Source: Calliopsis andreniformis
Taxonomy: Eukaryota; Arthropoda; Insecta; Hymenoptera; Andrenidae
NCBI RefSeq assembly: GCF_051401765.1
Contig: NW_027480422.1
Span: forward strand, 29,840,001-29,904,000
DNA length: 64,000 bases
Direction: 5' to 3'
The notes beneath the pieces are model-generated. The model made no database searches and had not been told where the DNA came from. It saw only the letters and a program-made list of their open reading frames with translations. Each line of letters starts with the position of its first letter. Position 1 is the stretch's first letter. Both the position numbers and the translations under genes were made by a program. This document shows positions 11,681 to 25,278 of the stretch, one piece after another.

Positions 11681-14600
11681 GGTTGCCCGGAACGTAGAAA
11701 TGACCATAACTTTCACACTGGTTGCAATTATCCGTTTTATACGATAGAAAAGCTGTTGTATTTTTATTGTACTTTACGCTTCTGGCGTTAAGTTCTTGGG
11801 CCCTAACTATTCGATATGGTTGAGCAACGCCCCAGAGTGAAGCCTAGGTTGCCCGGAACGTAGAAATGACCATTACTTTCACACTGTTTGCAATTATTCA
11901 TGTTATACCAAGGAAAACCTGTTGTATTTATACTGTATTTCAGGCATCTGGCGTTGACTTCTTAGGCCCTAACTGTTCGATCTGGTGGAGCAACGCCCTA
12001 GAGTGAAGCCTAGATTGCCCGGAACGCAGAAATGACCATAACTTTCACACTGGTTGCAATTATTCGTTCTATACAATGGAAAAACTGTTGTATTTATTTT
12101 GTATTTTATGCTTCGGGCGTAGACTTCTAAGGCCCTAACTATTCGATCTGGTGGCACAACGCCCTAGGGTGAAGCCTAGGTTGCCCGGAACGTAGAAATG
12201 ACCATAACTTGCATACTGGTGGCAATTATTCGTGTTATAGGATGGAAAAACTGTTGTATTTATATCGTATTTTATGCTTCAGGCGTTGACTTTTTAGGCC
12301 CTAACTATTCGATCTGGTGGCACAACGCCCTAGAGTGATGCCTAGGTTGCCCGGGACGTAGAAATGACCATTACTTTCACACTGGTTGCAATTATTCGTT
12401 TTATACGATGGAATAACTGTTGTACATATATCGTATTTTATGCTTCTGGCGTTGACTTCGCAGGCCCTAACTATTCGATCTGGTAGAGCAACGCCCTAGG
12501 GTGAAGCCTAGGTTGCCCGGAACGTAGAAGTGGCCATTACTTTCACACTGGTTGCAATTATTCGTTTTATACGATGGAAAAACTGTTGTACGTATATCGT
12601 ATTTTATGCTTCTGGCGTTAACTTCTTAGGCCCTAACTATTCGATCTTGTGGAACAGCGCCCTAGCGTGAAGCCTAGGTTGCCCGGAACGTAGAAATGAC
12701 CATTACTTTCACACTGGTTGCAATTACTCCAGTTATACGATGGAAAATCTGTTGTATTTATATTGTATTTTATGCTTCTTGCGTTCACTACTTAGGCCCT
12801 AACTATTCGACCTGATGGAGCACCGCCGTAGAGTGAAGCAGAGGTTCCCTGGAACGTAGAAATGACCGTACATTTCACACTCGTAGGAATTATTCGTTTA
12901 TACGATGGAAAAACTGTTATATTTATTTTGTATTTTATGCTTCTGGCGTTGACTTCTTAGGCCCTAACTATTCGATCTGGTGGACCGACGCCCTAGAGTG
13001 AAGCAGAGGTTCCCTGGAACGTAGAAATGACCATTACCTTCACACTGGTTGCAATTATTCGTTTTATACGATGGAAAAACTGTTGTACATATATCGTATT
13101 TTATGCTTCTGGCGTTGACTTCTTAGGCCCTAACTATTCGATCTGGTGGAGCAACGCCCTAGAGTGAAGCCTAGGTTGCCCGGAACGTAGAAATGCCCAT
13201 AACTTTCACACTGGTTGCAATTATCCCTTTTATACGATGGGAAAGCTGTTGTATTTTTATTGTTCTTAATGCTTCTGGCGTTAACTTCTCGTGCCCTAAC
13301 TATTCGATCTGCTGGAGCAACGCCCTAGAGTGAAGCCTAGGTTGCCAGGAACGTAGAAATGACCATTACTTTCACACTGTTTGCAATTATTCATTTTATA
13401 CGATGGAAAAGCTGTTGTATTTTTATTGTACTTTATGCTTCTGGCGTTAACTTCTCGTGCCCTAACTATTCGATCTGCTGGAGCAACGCCCTAGAGTGAA
13501 GCCTAGGTTGCCAGGAACGTAGAAATGACCATTACTTTCACACTGTTTGCAATTATTCATTTTATACGATGGAAAAGCTGTTGTATTTATATTGTATTTT
13601 ATGCTTCTGGCGATGACTTCTAAGGCCCTAGCTATTCGATTTGGCCGAGCAACGCCCTACAGTGAAGCCTAGGTTGCCCGGAACGTAAAAATGACCATTA
13701 CTTCCACACTGTTTGCAATTATTCATTTTATACGATGGAAAAACTGTGGTATTTTTATTGTATTTTATGCTTCAGGCGTTGATCTCTAAGGCCGTAGCTA
13801 TTCGATGTGGTGGTGCAACGCCCTAGAGTGAAGCCTAGGTTGCCCGGAACGTAGAAATGGCCATTACTTTCACACTGGTTGCAATTATTCGTTTTATACG
13901 ATGGAAAAACTGTTGTACTTATATTGTATTTTATGCTTCTGGCGTTGACTTCTAAGTCCCTAGCTATTCGATCTGGTGGCACAACGCCCTAGAGTGATGC
14001 CTAGGTTGCCCGGGACGTAGAAATGACCATTACTTTCACACTGTTTGCAATTATTCATTTTATATGATGGAAAAACTGTTGTACTTATATTGTATTTTAT
14101 GCTTCTGGCGTTGACTTCTAAGTCCCTAGCTATTCGATCTGGTGGAGCAACGCCCTAGAGTGAGGCCTAGGTTGCCTGGAATGTAGAAATGACCTGTACT
14201 TTCACACTGGTAGCAATTATTCGTTTTATACAATGGAAAAACTGTTCTATTTATTTTGTCTTTTATGCTTCGGGCGTTGACTTCTAAGGCCCTAGCTATT
14301 CGATCCGGCGGAGCAACGCCCTAGAGTGAAGCCTAGGTTGCCCGGAACGTAGAAATGACCATTACTTTCACACTGTTTGCAATTACTCCAGTTATACGAT
14401 GGAAAATCTGTTGTATTTATATTGTATTTTATGCTTCTTGCGTTCACTACTTAGGCCCTATCTATTCGACCTGATGGAGCACCGCCGTAGAGTGAAGCAG
14501 AGGTTCCCTGGAACGTAGAAATGACCACTACCTTCACACTGGTTGCAATTATTCGTTTTATACGATGGAAAAACTGTTGTACATATATCGTATTTTATGC

Positions 14601-14864
14601 TTCTGGCGTTGACTTCTTAGGCCCTAACTATTCGATCTGGTGGAGCAACGCCCTAGAGTGAAGCCTAGGTTGCCCGGAACGTAGAAATGCCCATAACTTT
14701 CACACTGGTTGCAATTATTCATTTTATACGATGGAAAAGCTGTTGTATTTATATTGTATTTTATGCTTCTGGCGTTGACTTCTAAGGCCCTAGCTATTGG
14801 ATCTGGCGGAGCAGCGCCCTAGAGTGCAGCCTGGGTTGCCCGGAACGTAGAAATGACCATAACT
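11681..14864 (+). repeat. 19-monomer HOR unit, copy 2
   Basis: Second copy of the 8694-11711 segment. The offset is 2987 bp up to about 12984 and 3153 bp after about 13150, so exactly one monomer has been gained inside this copy. Similarity to copy 1 ends near 14864, where this copy reads ATAACTATCACAC and copy 1 reads ATAACTTTCACAC with TTATCCG following. Confidence 0.9.
12985..13150 (+). repeat. Monomer gained within HOR copy 2
   Basis: Absent from the corresponding place in copy 1 (about 9998). It carries GAAGCAGAGGTTCCCTGG, ACCTTCACACTGG and TGTACATATATCG, the same combination as the monomer at about 11339-11500, which suggests it was copied from there or from its equivalent. Breakpoints cannot be fixed more tightly because flanking monomers are alike. 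Confidence 0.8.
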
Positions 14865-15700
14865 ATCACACTGGTTGCAATTATTCGTTTTATACAATGG
14901 AAAAACTGTTCTATTTATATTGTATTTCATGCATCTGGCATTCACTTCTAAGGCCCTAACTATTCGATGCGGTGGTGCAACGCCCTAGAGCGAAACCTAG
15001 GTTGCCCGTAACGTGGAAATGACAATTACTTTCACACTGGTTGCTATTATTCCTGTTATACGATGAACAAACTGTTGGATTTTTATTGTACTTTATGCTT
15101 CTGGCGTTGACTTCTAAGGCCCTAGATATTCGTTCTGGTGGAGCTGCGCCCTAGAGTGAAGCATAGGTTGCCCGACACGTAGAAATGACCATTACTTTCA
15201 CACCGTTTGCAATTATTCATGCTATACCAAGGAACACCTGTTGTATTTATACTGTATTTCAGGCATCTGGCGCTGACTTCTTAGGCCCTAACTATTCGAT
15301 CTGGTGGAGCAACGCCCTAGAGTGAAGCCTAGATTGCCCGGAACGCAGAAATGACCATAACTTTCACACTGGTTGCAATTATTCGTTCTATACAATGGAA
15401 AAACTGTTGTATTTATTTTGTATTTTATGCTTCGGGCGTCGACTTCTAAGGCCCTAACTATTCGATCTGGTGGCACAACGCCCTAGGGTGAAGCCTAGGT
15501 TGCCCGGGACGTAGAAATGACCATAACTTGCATACTGGTGGCAATTATTCGTGTTATAGGATGGAAAAACTGTTGTAATTATATCGTATTTTATGCTTCA
15601 GGCGTTGACTTTTTAGGCCCTAACTATTCGATCTGGTGGCACAACGCCCTAGAGTGATGCCTAGGTTGCCCGGGACGTAGAAATGACCATTACTTTCACA
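14710..15700 (+). repeat. 8-monomer HOR family, copy 1
   Basis: Matches 17366-18356 at 2656 bp (16 monomers) and, in its later part (15041-15490), 16369-16818 at 1328 bp (8 monomers). Shared rare variants are GATGAACAAACTGTTGG, CCCTAGATATTCGTTCTGG, GAGCTGCGCCC, GTTGCCCGACACG and GCATCTGGCATTCACTTC. Confidence 0.82.
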
Positions 15701-16337
15701 CTGGTTGCAATTATTCCTGTTATACGATGGAAAAACTGTTGTATTTATGTTATATTTTATGCTTCAGGCGTTGACTTCTAAGGCCGTAGCTATTCGATGT
15801 GGTGGAGCAACGCCCCAGAGTGAAGCCTAGGTTGCCCGGAACGTAGGAATGACCACTACTTTCACACTGTTTGCAATTATTCATTTTATACGATGGAAAA
15901 ACTGTTGTACTTATATTGTATTTTATGCTTCTGGCGTTGACTTCTAAGTCCCTAGCTATTCGATCTGGTGGAGCTACGCCCTACAGTGAAGCCTAGGTTG
16001 CCCGGAACGTAGAAATGACCATTACTTCCACACTGTTTGCAATTATTCATTTTATACGATGGAAAAACTGTGGTATTTTTATTGTATTTTATGCTTCAGG
16101 CGTTGATCTCTAAGGCCGTAGCTATTCGCTGTGGTGGTGCAACGCCCTAGAGTGAAGCCTAGGTTGCCCGGAACGTAGAAATGGCCATTACTTTCACATT
16201 GGTTGCAATTATTCGTTTTATACGATGGAAAAACTGTTGTACATATATCGTATTTTATGATTCGGGCGTTGACTTCTTAGGCCCTAACTATTCCATCTGC
16301 TGGACCAACGCCCCAGAGTGAAGCCTAGGTTGCCCGG

Positions 16338-17150
16338 AACGTAGGAATGACCATTACTTTCACACTGGTTGCTATTATTCCTGTTATACGATGAACAAAC
16401 TGTTGGATTTTTATTGTACTTTATGCTTCTGGCGTTGACTTCTAAGGCCCTAGATATTCGTTCTGGTGGAGCTGCGCCCTAGAGTGAAGCATAGGTTGCC
16501 CGACACGTAGAAATGACCATTACTTTCACACTGTTTGCAATTATTCATGCTATACCAAGGAAAACCTGTTGTATTTATACTGTATTTCAGGCATCTGGCG
16601 TTGACTTCTTAGGCCCTAACTATTCGATCTGGTGGAGCAACGCCCTAGAGTGAAGCCTAGATTGCCCGGAACGCAGAAATGACCATAACTTTCACACTGG
16701 TTGCAATTATTCGTTCTATACAATGGAAAAACTGTTGTATTTATTTTGTATTTTATGCTTCGGGCGTTGACTTCTAAGGCCCTAACTATTCGATCTGGTG
16801 GCACAACGCCCTAGAGTGATGCCTAGGTTGCCCGGGACGTAGAAATGACCATTACTTTCACACTGGTTGCAATTATTCCTGTTATACGATGGAAAAACTG
16901 TTGTATTTATGTTATATTTTATGCTTCAGGCGTTGACTTCTAAGGCCGTAGCTATTCGATGTGGTGGAGCAACGCCCCAGAGTGAAGCCTAGGTTGCCCG
17001 GAAGGTAGGAATGACCATTACTTTCACACTGTTTGCAATCATTCATTTTATACGATGGAAAAACTGTTGTACTTATATTGTATTTTATGCTTCTGGCGTT
17101 GACTTCTAAGTCCCTAGCTATTCGATCTGGTGGAGCAACGCCCTAGAGTG
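16338..17150 (+). repeat. 8-monomer HOR family, copy 2 (rearranged)
   Basis: The first part follows copy 1 at 1328 bp. From about 16801 on it follows 15639-15990 at 1162 bp, so one monomer of copy 1 (about 15480-15645) is missing here. Shared markers of the second part are TATGTTATATTTTATGC and CAACGCCCCAGAG. Confidence 0.8.
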
Positions 17151-17365
17151 AGGCCTAGGTTGCCTGGAATGTAGGAATGACCTGTACTTTCACACTGGTT
17201 GCAATTATTCGTTTTATACAATGAAAAAGCTGTTCTATTTATTTTGTCTTTTATGTTTCGGGCGTTGACTTCTAAGGCCCTAGCTATTCGATCTGGCGCA
17301 GCAACGCCCTATAGTGAAGCCTAGGTTGCCCGGAACGTAGAAATGACCATTACTTTCACACTGTT

Positions 17366-18420
17366 TGCAATTATTCATTTTATACGATGGAAAAGCTGTT
17401 GTATTTATATTGTATTTTATGCTTCTGGCGTTGACTTCTAAGGCCCTAGCTATTCGATCTGGCGGAGCAGCGCCCTAGAGTGCAGCCTGGGTTGCCCGGA
17501 ACGTAGAAATGACCATAACTATCACACTGGTTACAATTATTCGTTTTATACAATGGAAAAACTGTTCTATTTATATTGTATTTCATGCATCTGGCATTCA
17601 CTTCTAAGGCCCTAACTATTCGATGCGGTGGTGCAACGCCCTAGAGCGAAACCTAGGTTGCCCGTAACGTGGAAATGACAATTACTTTCACACTGGTTGC
17701 TATTATTCCTGTTATACGATGAACAAACTGTTGGATTTTTATTGTACTTTATGCTTCTGGCGTTGACTTCTAAGGCCCTAGATATTCGTTCTGGTGGAGC
17801 TGCGCCCTAGAGTGAAGCATAGGTTGCCCGACACGTAGAAATGACCATTACTTTCACACTGTTTGCAATTATTCATGCTATACCAAGGAAAACCTGTTGT
17901 ATTTATACTGTGTTTCAGGCATCTGGCGTTGACTTCTTAGGCCCTAACTATTCGATCTGGTGGAGCAACGCCCTAGAGTGAAGCCTAGATTGCCCGGAAC
18001 GCAGAAATGACCATAACTTTCACACTGGTTGCAATTATTGGTTCTATACAATGGAAAAACTGTTGTATTTATTTTGTATTTTATGCTTCGGGCGTTGACT
18101 TCTAAGGCCCTAACTGTTCGATCTGGTGGCACAACGCCCTAGGGTGAAGCCTAGGTTGCCCGGAACGTAGAAATGACCATAACTTGCATACTGGTGGCAA
18201 TTATTCGTGTTATAGGATGGAAAAACTGTTGTATTTATATCGTATTTTATGCTTCAGGCGTTGACTTTTTAGGCCCTAACTATTCGATCTGGTGGCACAA
18301 CGCCCTAGAGTGATGCCTAGGTTGCCCTGGACGTAGAAATGACCATTACTTTCACACTGGTTGCAATTATTCCTGTTATACGATGGAAAAACTGTTGTAT
18401 TTATGTTATATTTTATGCTT
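17366..18420 (+). repeat. 8-monomer HOR family, copy 3
   Basis: Matches copy 1 at 2656 bp with the same order of rare variants (GAGCAGCGCCCTAG with CAGCCTGGG, GATGCGGTGGTGC, GTAACGTGGAAATG, GATGAACAAACTG). It retains the TTGCATACTGGTGGC monomer that copy 2 lost. Confidence 0.82.
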
Positions 18421-18520
18421 CAGGCGTTAACTTCTTAGGCCCTAACTATTCGATCTGGTGGAGCAACGCCCTAGAGTGAAGCCTAGATGACCCGGAAGGT
18501 AGAAATGACCATAACTTTCA

Positions 18521-19319
18521 CACTGGTTGCAATTATTCGTTCTATACAATGGAAAAACTGTTCCATTTATTTTGTATTTTATGCTTCGGGCGCTGACTTC
18601 TAAGGCCCTAACTATTTGATCTGGTGGAGTACCGTCCTAGAGTGAAGCCTAGGTTGCCCGGAACATAGACAGGACCATCACCTTCACTCTGGTTACAATT
18701 ATTCCTGTAATACGATGGAAAAGCTGTTGTATTTTTATTGTATTTTATGCTTCTGGCGTGGAATCCTTCGGCCCTACCTATTCGATCTGGTGGAGCAACG
18801 GCCTAGCGTGAAGCCTAGGTTGCCCAGAACGTAGAAATGACCATAAGTTTCATACTGGTTGCAATTATTCGTTTTATACAATGGAAAGACTGTTGTATTT
18901 ATATTGTGTTTTATGCTTCAGGCGTTGACTTCTTAGGCCCTAACTATTCGATCTGGTGGAACAACACCCTAGAGTGAAGCCTAGGTTACCCGGAACGTAG
19001 AAATGACCATTACCTTCACGCTTGTTGCAATTATTCCTGTTATACGATGGAAAAACCTCTGTATTTATATTGTATTTTATGCTTCCGGCGTTGGCTTCTA
19101 AAGCTCTAACTCTTCGATCGCGTGGAGCAGTGCCTCAGAATTAAGTCTAGGATGCCCGGAACGTAGAAATGGCCGTTGCTTTCACACTGGTTGCATTTAG
19201 TCTTGTTATACGATATAAAAGCTGTTGTATTTATATTGTATTTTATGCTTCTGGCGATGGCTTCTTAGGCCATAACTATCCGATGTGATGGAGCAACGCC
19301 CTGGAGTGATGCCTAGGTT
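18521..19319 (+). repeat. Long-range duplicated block, copy 2
   Basis: Partner of 3740-4704 and one monomer (166 bp) shorter. It carries the same GAACATAGAC, CCTGTAATACG, TTCACGCTTGTTGC and GATGTGATGGAGC variants. Roughly 4-5% of positions differ by eye, so this exchange is older than those in regions B, D and F. Confidence 0.82.
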
Positions 19320-20649
19320 GCCCGGAACGTAGAAGTGACCATTACTTTCACACTGGTTGGAATTATTCTTTTTATAAAATGGAAAAACTGTATTGTCTAT
19401 TTTGTATTTTATGCTACTGGCGTTGACTTCTTAGGCCCTAACTATTGGATCTGGTTGGCCAACGCTCTAGGGTGAAGCGTGGGTTTTCAGGATCGTAGAA
19501 ATGACCAACACTTTCATACTGTTTGCAATTATTCATATTATACAGTGGAAAAACTGTTGTATTTATATTGCATTTTATGCTTCTCGCATTGACTTCTAAG
19601 GCCCTATCTATTCGATGTGGTGGAGCAACGTCCTAGAGTGAAGCCTAGGTTACCCGGAACGTAGAAATGACCATATCTTTCACACTGGTTGCAATTATTC
19701 CTGTTATAAGGTAGAAAAACTGTTGTATTTATATTGTATCTTATGCTTGTGGCGTTGACTTCTAAGGTCCTAGCTATTCCATCTGGTGGAGCAACGCCCT
19801 AGAGTGAAGCCTAGGGTGCCCGGAACGTAGAAATGACCATAACTTTCACACTGTTTGCAATTATTCGTTTTATACAATGGAAAAACTGTTGCGTTAATTT
19901 TGTATTTGGTCCTCCTGGCGTTGACTTCTTGGGCCCTAACTATTGGATCTGGTGGACCAACGCCCTAGAGTGAAGCCTCGGTTGCCCGGAACGTGGAAAT
20001 GACCGTCACTTTGGCACTGGTTGCAATTATTCCCGTTATACGCTGGAAAAACTGTTGTATTTTTACTGTATTTTATATTTCGGGCGTCGACTTCTAAGGC
20101 CCTATCTATTCGATCTGGTGGAGTAACGCCCTAGAGCGAAGCCTAGGTTGCCCGGAATGTAGAATTGACCACTATCTTCACACTGGTTGAAAAAATTCCT
20201 GTTATACGATGGAAAAACTGTTGTACATATATTATATTTTATGCTTCAGGCGTTGACTTCTAAGGGCGTAGCTATTCGATGTGGTGGAGAAACGCCCTAG
20301 AGTGAAGCCTAGGTTGCCCGGAAAGTAGAAATGACCATTACCTCCACACTGTTTGCAATTATTCATTTTATACGATGGCAAAACTGTTGTATATATATCG
20401 TATTTTATGCCTCTGGCGTTAACTCCTAAGGCCGTAGCTATTCGATGTGGTGGAGCAACGCCCTAGAGTGAAGCCTAGGTTGCCTGGAGCGTAGAAATGA
20501 CCATGTCTTTCACACTGGTTGCAATTATTCCTGTTATACGATGGAAAAACTGTTGTACTTATATAATATTTTATGCTTCAGGCGTTGACTTCTAAGGGCG
20601 TAGCTATTCGATGTGGTGGAGAAACGCCCTAGAGTGAAGCCTAGGTTGC

Positions 20650-21296
20650 CCGGAACATAGAAATGTCCATTACCTTCACACTGGTAGCAAGTATTCCTGT
20701 TATACAATGGAAAGGCTGTTGTATTTTTATTGTATTTTATGCTTCAGGAGTTGACTTCTAATGCGCTAGCTATTAGATCTGGGGGAACAACGCCCCCGAG
20801 TGAAGCTTAGATTTCCCGGAACGTAGAAGAGACCATTACTTTCACACTGGTTGCAATTTTTCCTGTTATACACTGGAAAAACTTCTGTATCTATATTGTA
20901 TTTTATGCTTCCGGCGTTGACTTCTAAGGCCCTATCTCTTCGGTCCGGTGGAGCAATGCCTCAGAGTTAAGTCAAGGATGCCCGGAACGTAGAAATGGCC
21001 ATTACTTTCACACTGGTTGCAATTATTCCTGTTATACGACGGAAAAGCTGTTGTATTTATATTGTATTTTATGGTTCTGGCGTTGACTTCTTAGGACCTA
21101 ACTATTCAATCTGATGGAGCAACGCCCTAGAGTGAAGCCTAGGTTGCCCGGAACGTGGTAATGGCCATTACATTCACACTGGTTGCAATTATTCCTATTA
21201 TACGATGGAAAGGCTGTGGTATTTTAATTGTATTTTATGCTTCTGGCGTTGACTTCTTAGGCTCTAGCTATTTGATCTGGTGGAGCAACGCCCTAG
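20650..21296 (+). repeat. Duplicated block, copy 1 (21-monomer spacing)
   Basis: Matches 24134-24780 at 3484 bp with no difference that I noticed over ~647 bp. Distinctive shared variants are GGTAGCAAGTATTCC, GGAGTTGACTTCTAATGCGC, AACAACGCCCCCGAG, TACACTGGAAAAACTTCTG, GTCAAGGATGCCC and GTGGTATTTTAATTG. Confidence 0.9.
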
Positions 21297-24133
21297 AGTG
21301 AAGCCTAGGTTGCCCGGAACGTGGAAATGACCATAGCTTTCACACTGTTTGAAATTATTCCTGTTATACAAGGGAAAAACTGTTGTATTTATATTGTGTT
21401 TTATGCTTCTGGCATTGACTTCTAAGGCCCTAACTATTCGATGTGGTGGAGCAACGCCCTAGAGTGAAGCCTAGGTTGCCCGGAACGTAGAAATGACCAT
21501 AGCTTTCACACTGGATGCAATTATTCCTGCTATACAAGGGAAAAACTGTTGTATTTATATTGTATTTTACGCTTCTGGCGTCGACTTCTTAGGGCCTAAC
21601 TATTAGATCTGGTGGAGCAACGCCCTAGTGTGAAGCCGAGGTTGCGCGAAATGTGGAAATGACCATTACCTTCACACTGTTTGTTATTATTCGTTTTATA
21701 CGATGGAAAAAGTGTTGTATTTATTTTGTATTTCATGCTTCTGGCGTTGACTTCTTATGCCCTAACTATTCGATCTGCTGGAACAACGCCATAGAGTGAA
21801 GCATATGTTGCCCGGAACGTAGAAGTGACCATCACTTTCACACTGGTTGCATTTATTCCTGTTATACGATAGAAAGGCTGTTGTATTTATTTTGTATTTT
21901 ATGCTTCTGGCGTTGACTTCTAAGGTCCTAGCTATCGAATCGCGTGAGGCAACGTCCAAGAGTGAAGCCTATGTTGCCCGAAACGTAGAAATGACCACTA
22001 CTTTCATACTGGCTGCAATTATTCATTTTATACGATGGAAAAACTGTTGTATTTATTTTGTATTTTATGCTTCTGGCGTTGACTTGTTAGGCCCTAACAA
22101 TTCGAACTGGTGGAGCAGCGCCCTAGAGAGAGGCCTAGGTTGCCCGGAACGTAGAAATGACCATTACTTCCTCACTGTTTGCAATTATTCATTTTATACA
22201 AAGGAAGAACTGTTGTATTTTTATTGTATTTTATGCTTCTGGCATTGACTTCTAAGGCCCTAACTATTCGATGTGGAGGAGCAACGCCATAGAGCGTAAA
22301 CTAGGCTGCTCGGAACGTAGAAATGACCATTTCTTTCACACTGGTTGCAATTATTCCTGTTATACGATGGACAAACTGTTTGATTTTTATAGTACTTTAT
22401 GCTTCTGGCTTGACTTCTAAGGTCCTATGTATTCGATCTGGTGGAGCAATGCCTCAGTGTTAAGTCTAGGATAAACGGAACGTAGAAATGGCCGTTACTT
22501 TCACACTGGTTGCAATTATTCATTTTATACGATGGAAAAGCTGTTGTACATATATCGTATTTTATGCTTCTAGCGTTGACTTCTTAGGCCCTAACTATTC
22601 GATCTGGTGGAGCAACGCCCTAGAGTGAAGCCTAGGTTGCCCGGAACGTAGAAATGACCATAACTTTCACACTGGTTGCAATTATCCGTCTTATGCAATG
22701 GAAAAACTGTTGTATGTTTATTGTATTTTATGCTTCGGTCTTTGACTTCTATGCCCTACCTACTCGATCTGGTGGAGCAACGCCCTAGAGTCAAGCCTAG
22801 GTTGCCCGGAACGTAGATATAATTATAACTTTCACTCTGGGTGCAATCATTCATTTTATACGATGGAAGGACTGTTGTATGTATTTTGTATTTTATGCTT
22901 CTGGCGTTGACTTCTAAGGACCTTGCTCTTCGATCTGGTGCAGCAATGCCTCAGAGTTAAGTCTAGGATGCCCGAAACGTAGAAATGGCCATTACTTTCA
23001 CACTGGCTGCAATTATTCCTGTTATACGGTGGAAAAGCTCTTGTATTTATATTGTATTTTATGCTTCGGGCGTTGACTTGTTAGTACCTAACTATTCAAT
23101 CTGGTGGGGCAACGCCCTAGAGTGAAGCCTAGGTTGCCCGGAACGTAGAAATGTCCATAACTTTCACACTGGCTGCAATTCTTCGTTTTATACGATGGAA
23201 AGGCTGTTGTATTTATTTTGTATGTTATGCTTCTGGCGTTGACTTCTTAGGACCTAACTATTCAGTGTGGTGGAGCAACGCCCTAGAGTGAAGGCTAGGT
23301 AGCCCGGAACGCGGTAATGACCATTACCTTCACACTGGTTGCAATTATTCCTACTATACGATGGAAAGGCTGTTGTATTTTTATTGTATCTTATGCTTCT
23401 GGCGTTGACTTCTTTGGACCTAACTATCCGATCTGGTGTAGCAACGCCCTAGAGTGAAGCCTAGGTTGCCTGGAGTGTACAAATGACCATAACTTTCACA
23501 TTGGTTGCAATTATTCGCTTTATACGATGGTAAAGCTGTTGTATTTATATTGTATTTTATGCTTCTGGCGTTGACTTCTTAGGCCCTAACTTTTCGATCT
23601 TGTGGACCAACGCCCTAGAGTGAATCCTAGCTTGCCCGGAACGTAGAAATGACCATCACTTTCACACTGGGTGCGATTATTCCTGCTATACGATGGAAAA
23701 ACTGTTGCATCTTTATTGTATTTTATGCTGCGGGCGTTGACTTCTATGGCCCTACCTATTCGATCTGGAGGAGCAACGCCATAGAGTCAAGCATTGGTTG
23801 CCCGGAACGTAGAAATGACCATAACTTTCACAGAGGTTGCTGTTATTCGTTTTATACGATGGAAAGGCTGTTGTAGTTATTTTGTATTTTATGCTTCTGG
23901 CTTTGACTTCTAAGGCCCTAGCTCTTCGATCTGGTGGAGCAATGCCTCAGAGTTAAGTCTAGGATTCCCGGAACGTAGAAATGGGCATTACTTTCACACT
24001 GGCTGCAATTATTCCTGTTATACGATGGAAAAGCTGTTGTATTTATATTGTATTGTATGCTTCTCGCGTTGACTTCTTAGGACCGAACTATTCGATCTGG
24101 TGGAGCAACGCACTAGAGTGAAGCCGAGGTTGC

Positions 24134-24780
24134 CCGGAACATAGAAATGTCCATTACCTTCACACTGGTAGCAAGTATTCCTGTTATACAATGGAAAGGC
24201 TGTTGTATTTTTATTGTATTTTATGCTTCAGGAGTTGACTTCTAATGCGCTAGCTATTAGATCTGGGGGAACAACGCCCCCGAGTGAAGCTTAGATTTCC
24301 CGGAACGTAGAAGAGACCATTACTTTCACACTGGTTGCAATTTTTCCTGTTATACACTGGAAAAACTTCTGTATCTATATTGTATTTTATGCTTCCGGCG
24401 TTGACTTCTAAGGCCCTATCTCTTCGGTCCGGTGGAGCAATGCCTCAGAGTTAAGTCAAGGATGCCCGGAACGTAGAAATGGCCATTACTTTCACACTGG
24501 TTGCAATTATTCCTGTTATACGACGGAAAAGCTGTTGTATTTATATTGTATTTTATGGTTCTGGCGTTGACTTCTTAGGACCTAACTATTCAATCTGATG
24601 GAGCAACGCCCTAGAGTGAAGCCTAGGTTGCCCGGAACGTGGTAATGGCCATTACATTCACACTGGTTGCAATTATTCCTATTATACGATGGAAAGGCTG
24701 TGGTATTTTAATTGTATTTTATGCTTCTGGCGTTGACTTCTTAGGCTCTAGCTATTTGATCTGGTGGAGCAACGCCCTAC
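24134..24780 (+). repeat. Duplicated block, copy 2 (21-monomer spacing)
   Basis: Partner of 20650-21296. The downstream neighbour of copy 1 (21297-21570, with TTTGAAATTATTCC and ATACAAGGG) reappears at 25279-25552. The offset there is 3982 bp, so three monomers stand between the two parts in this copy. Confidence 0.9.
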
Positions 24781-25278
24781 TGTGAAGCCTAGGTTGCCCG
24801 GAACGTAGAAATGACCGTTACTTTCACAGTGTTTGCAATTACTCATTTTATACGACGGAAAAACTGTTGTATCTTTATTGTATTTTAGGCTTCGGGTGTT
24901 GACTTCTATGGCCCTACCTATTCGATCTGGTGGAGCAACGCTATAGAGTCAAGCATTGGTTGCCCGGAACGTAGAAATGACCATAACTTTCACACAGGTT
25001 GCTATTATTCGTTTTATACGATGGAAAGGCTGTTGTATTTATTTTGTATTACATGCTTTTGGGTTTGACTTCTAAGGGCCTAACTCTTAGATCTGGTGCA
25101 GCAATGCCTCAGAGTTAAGTCTAGGATTCGCGGAACGTATAAATGGGCATTACTTTCACACTGGCTGCAATTACTCTTGTTATATGATGGAAAAGCTGTT
25201 TTATATATATTGTATTGTATGCTTCTCGCGTTGACTTCTTAGGACCTAACTATTCGATGTGGTGCAGCAGCGCCCTAG
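24781..25278 (+). repeat. Three-monomer insertion within the 21-mer copy
   Basis: These 498 bp split the copied block. They resemble the monomers at about 23640-24120 at 1162 bp (seven monomers): both have GAGTCAAGCATTGGTTG, a GGTTGCT(G/A)TTATTCG segment and AGGATTC(C/G)CGGAACG. This suggests a second, nested unequal exchange after or during the 21-monomer duplication. Confidence 0.75.

Larger units (their letters stand above)
8432..18520 (+). repeat. Region B: 18/19-mer and 8-mer HOR domain
   Basis: About 61 monomers. A small copy of region A material (8432-8912) leads into a ~3-kb HOR pair (8694-14864), then three partial copies of an 8-monomer unit (14710-18420). Typical variants are ATACCAAGGAAAACCTG, GAACGCAG, GTTCTATACAATGG, AAGTCCCTAGC and GAAGCAGAGGTTCCCTGG. 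The diverged AATGCCTCAG subfamily, common after 19 kb, was not seen here. No gene or RNA is visible. Confidence 0.85.

Noticed and set aside
21847..22248. Longest open frame, 133 codons on the + strand
   Set aside because: It lies wholly in satellite DNA and spans 2.4 monomers. As 166 = 3x55+1, the frame shifts at each unit, and reading through three units means passing all three frames. It has no coding signal apart from lacking stops.
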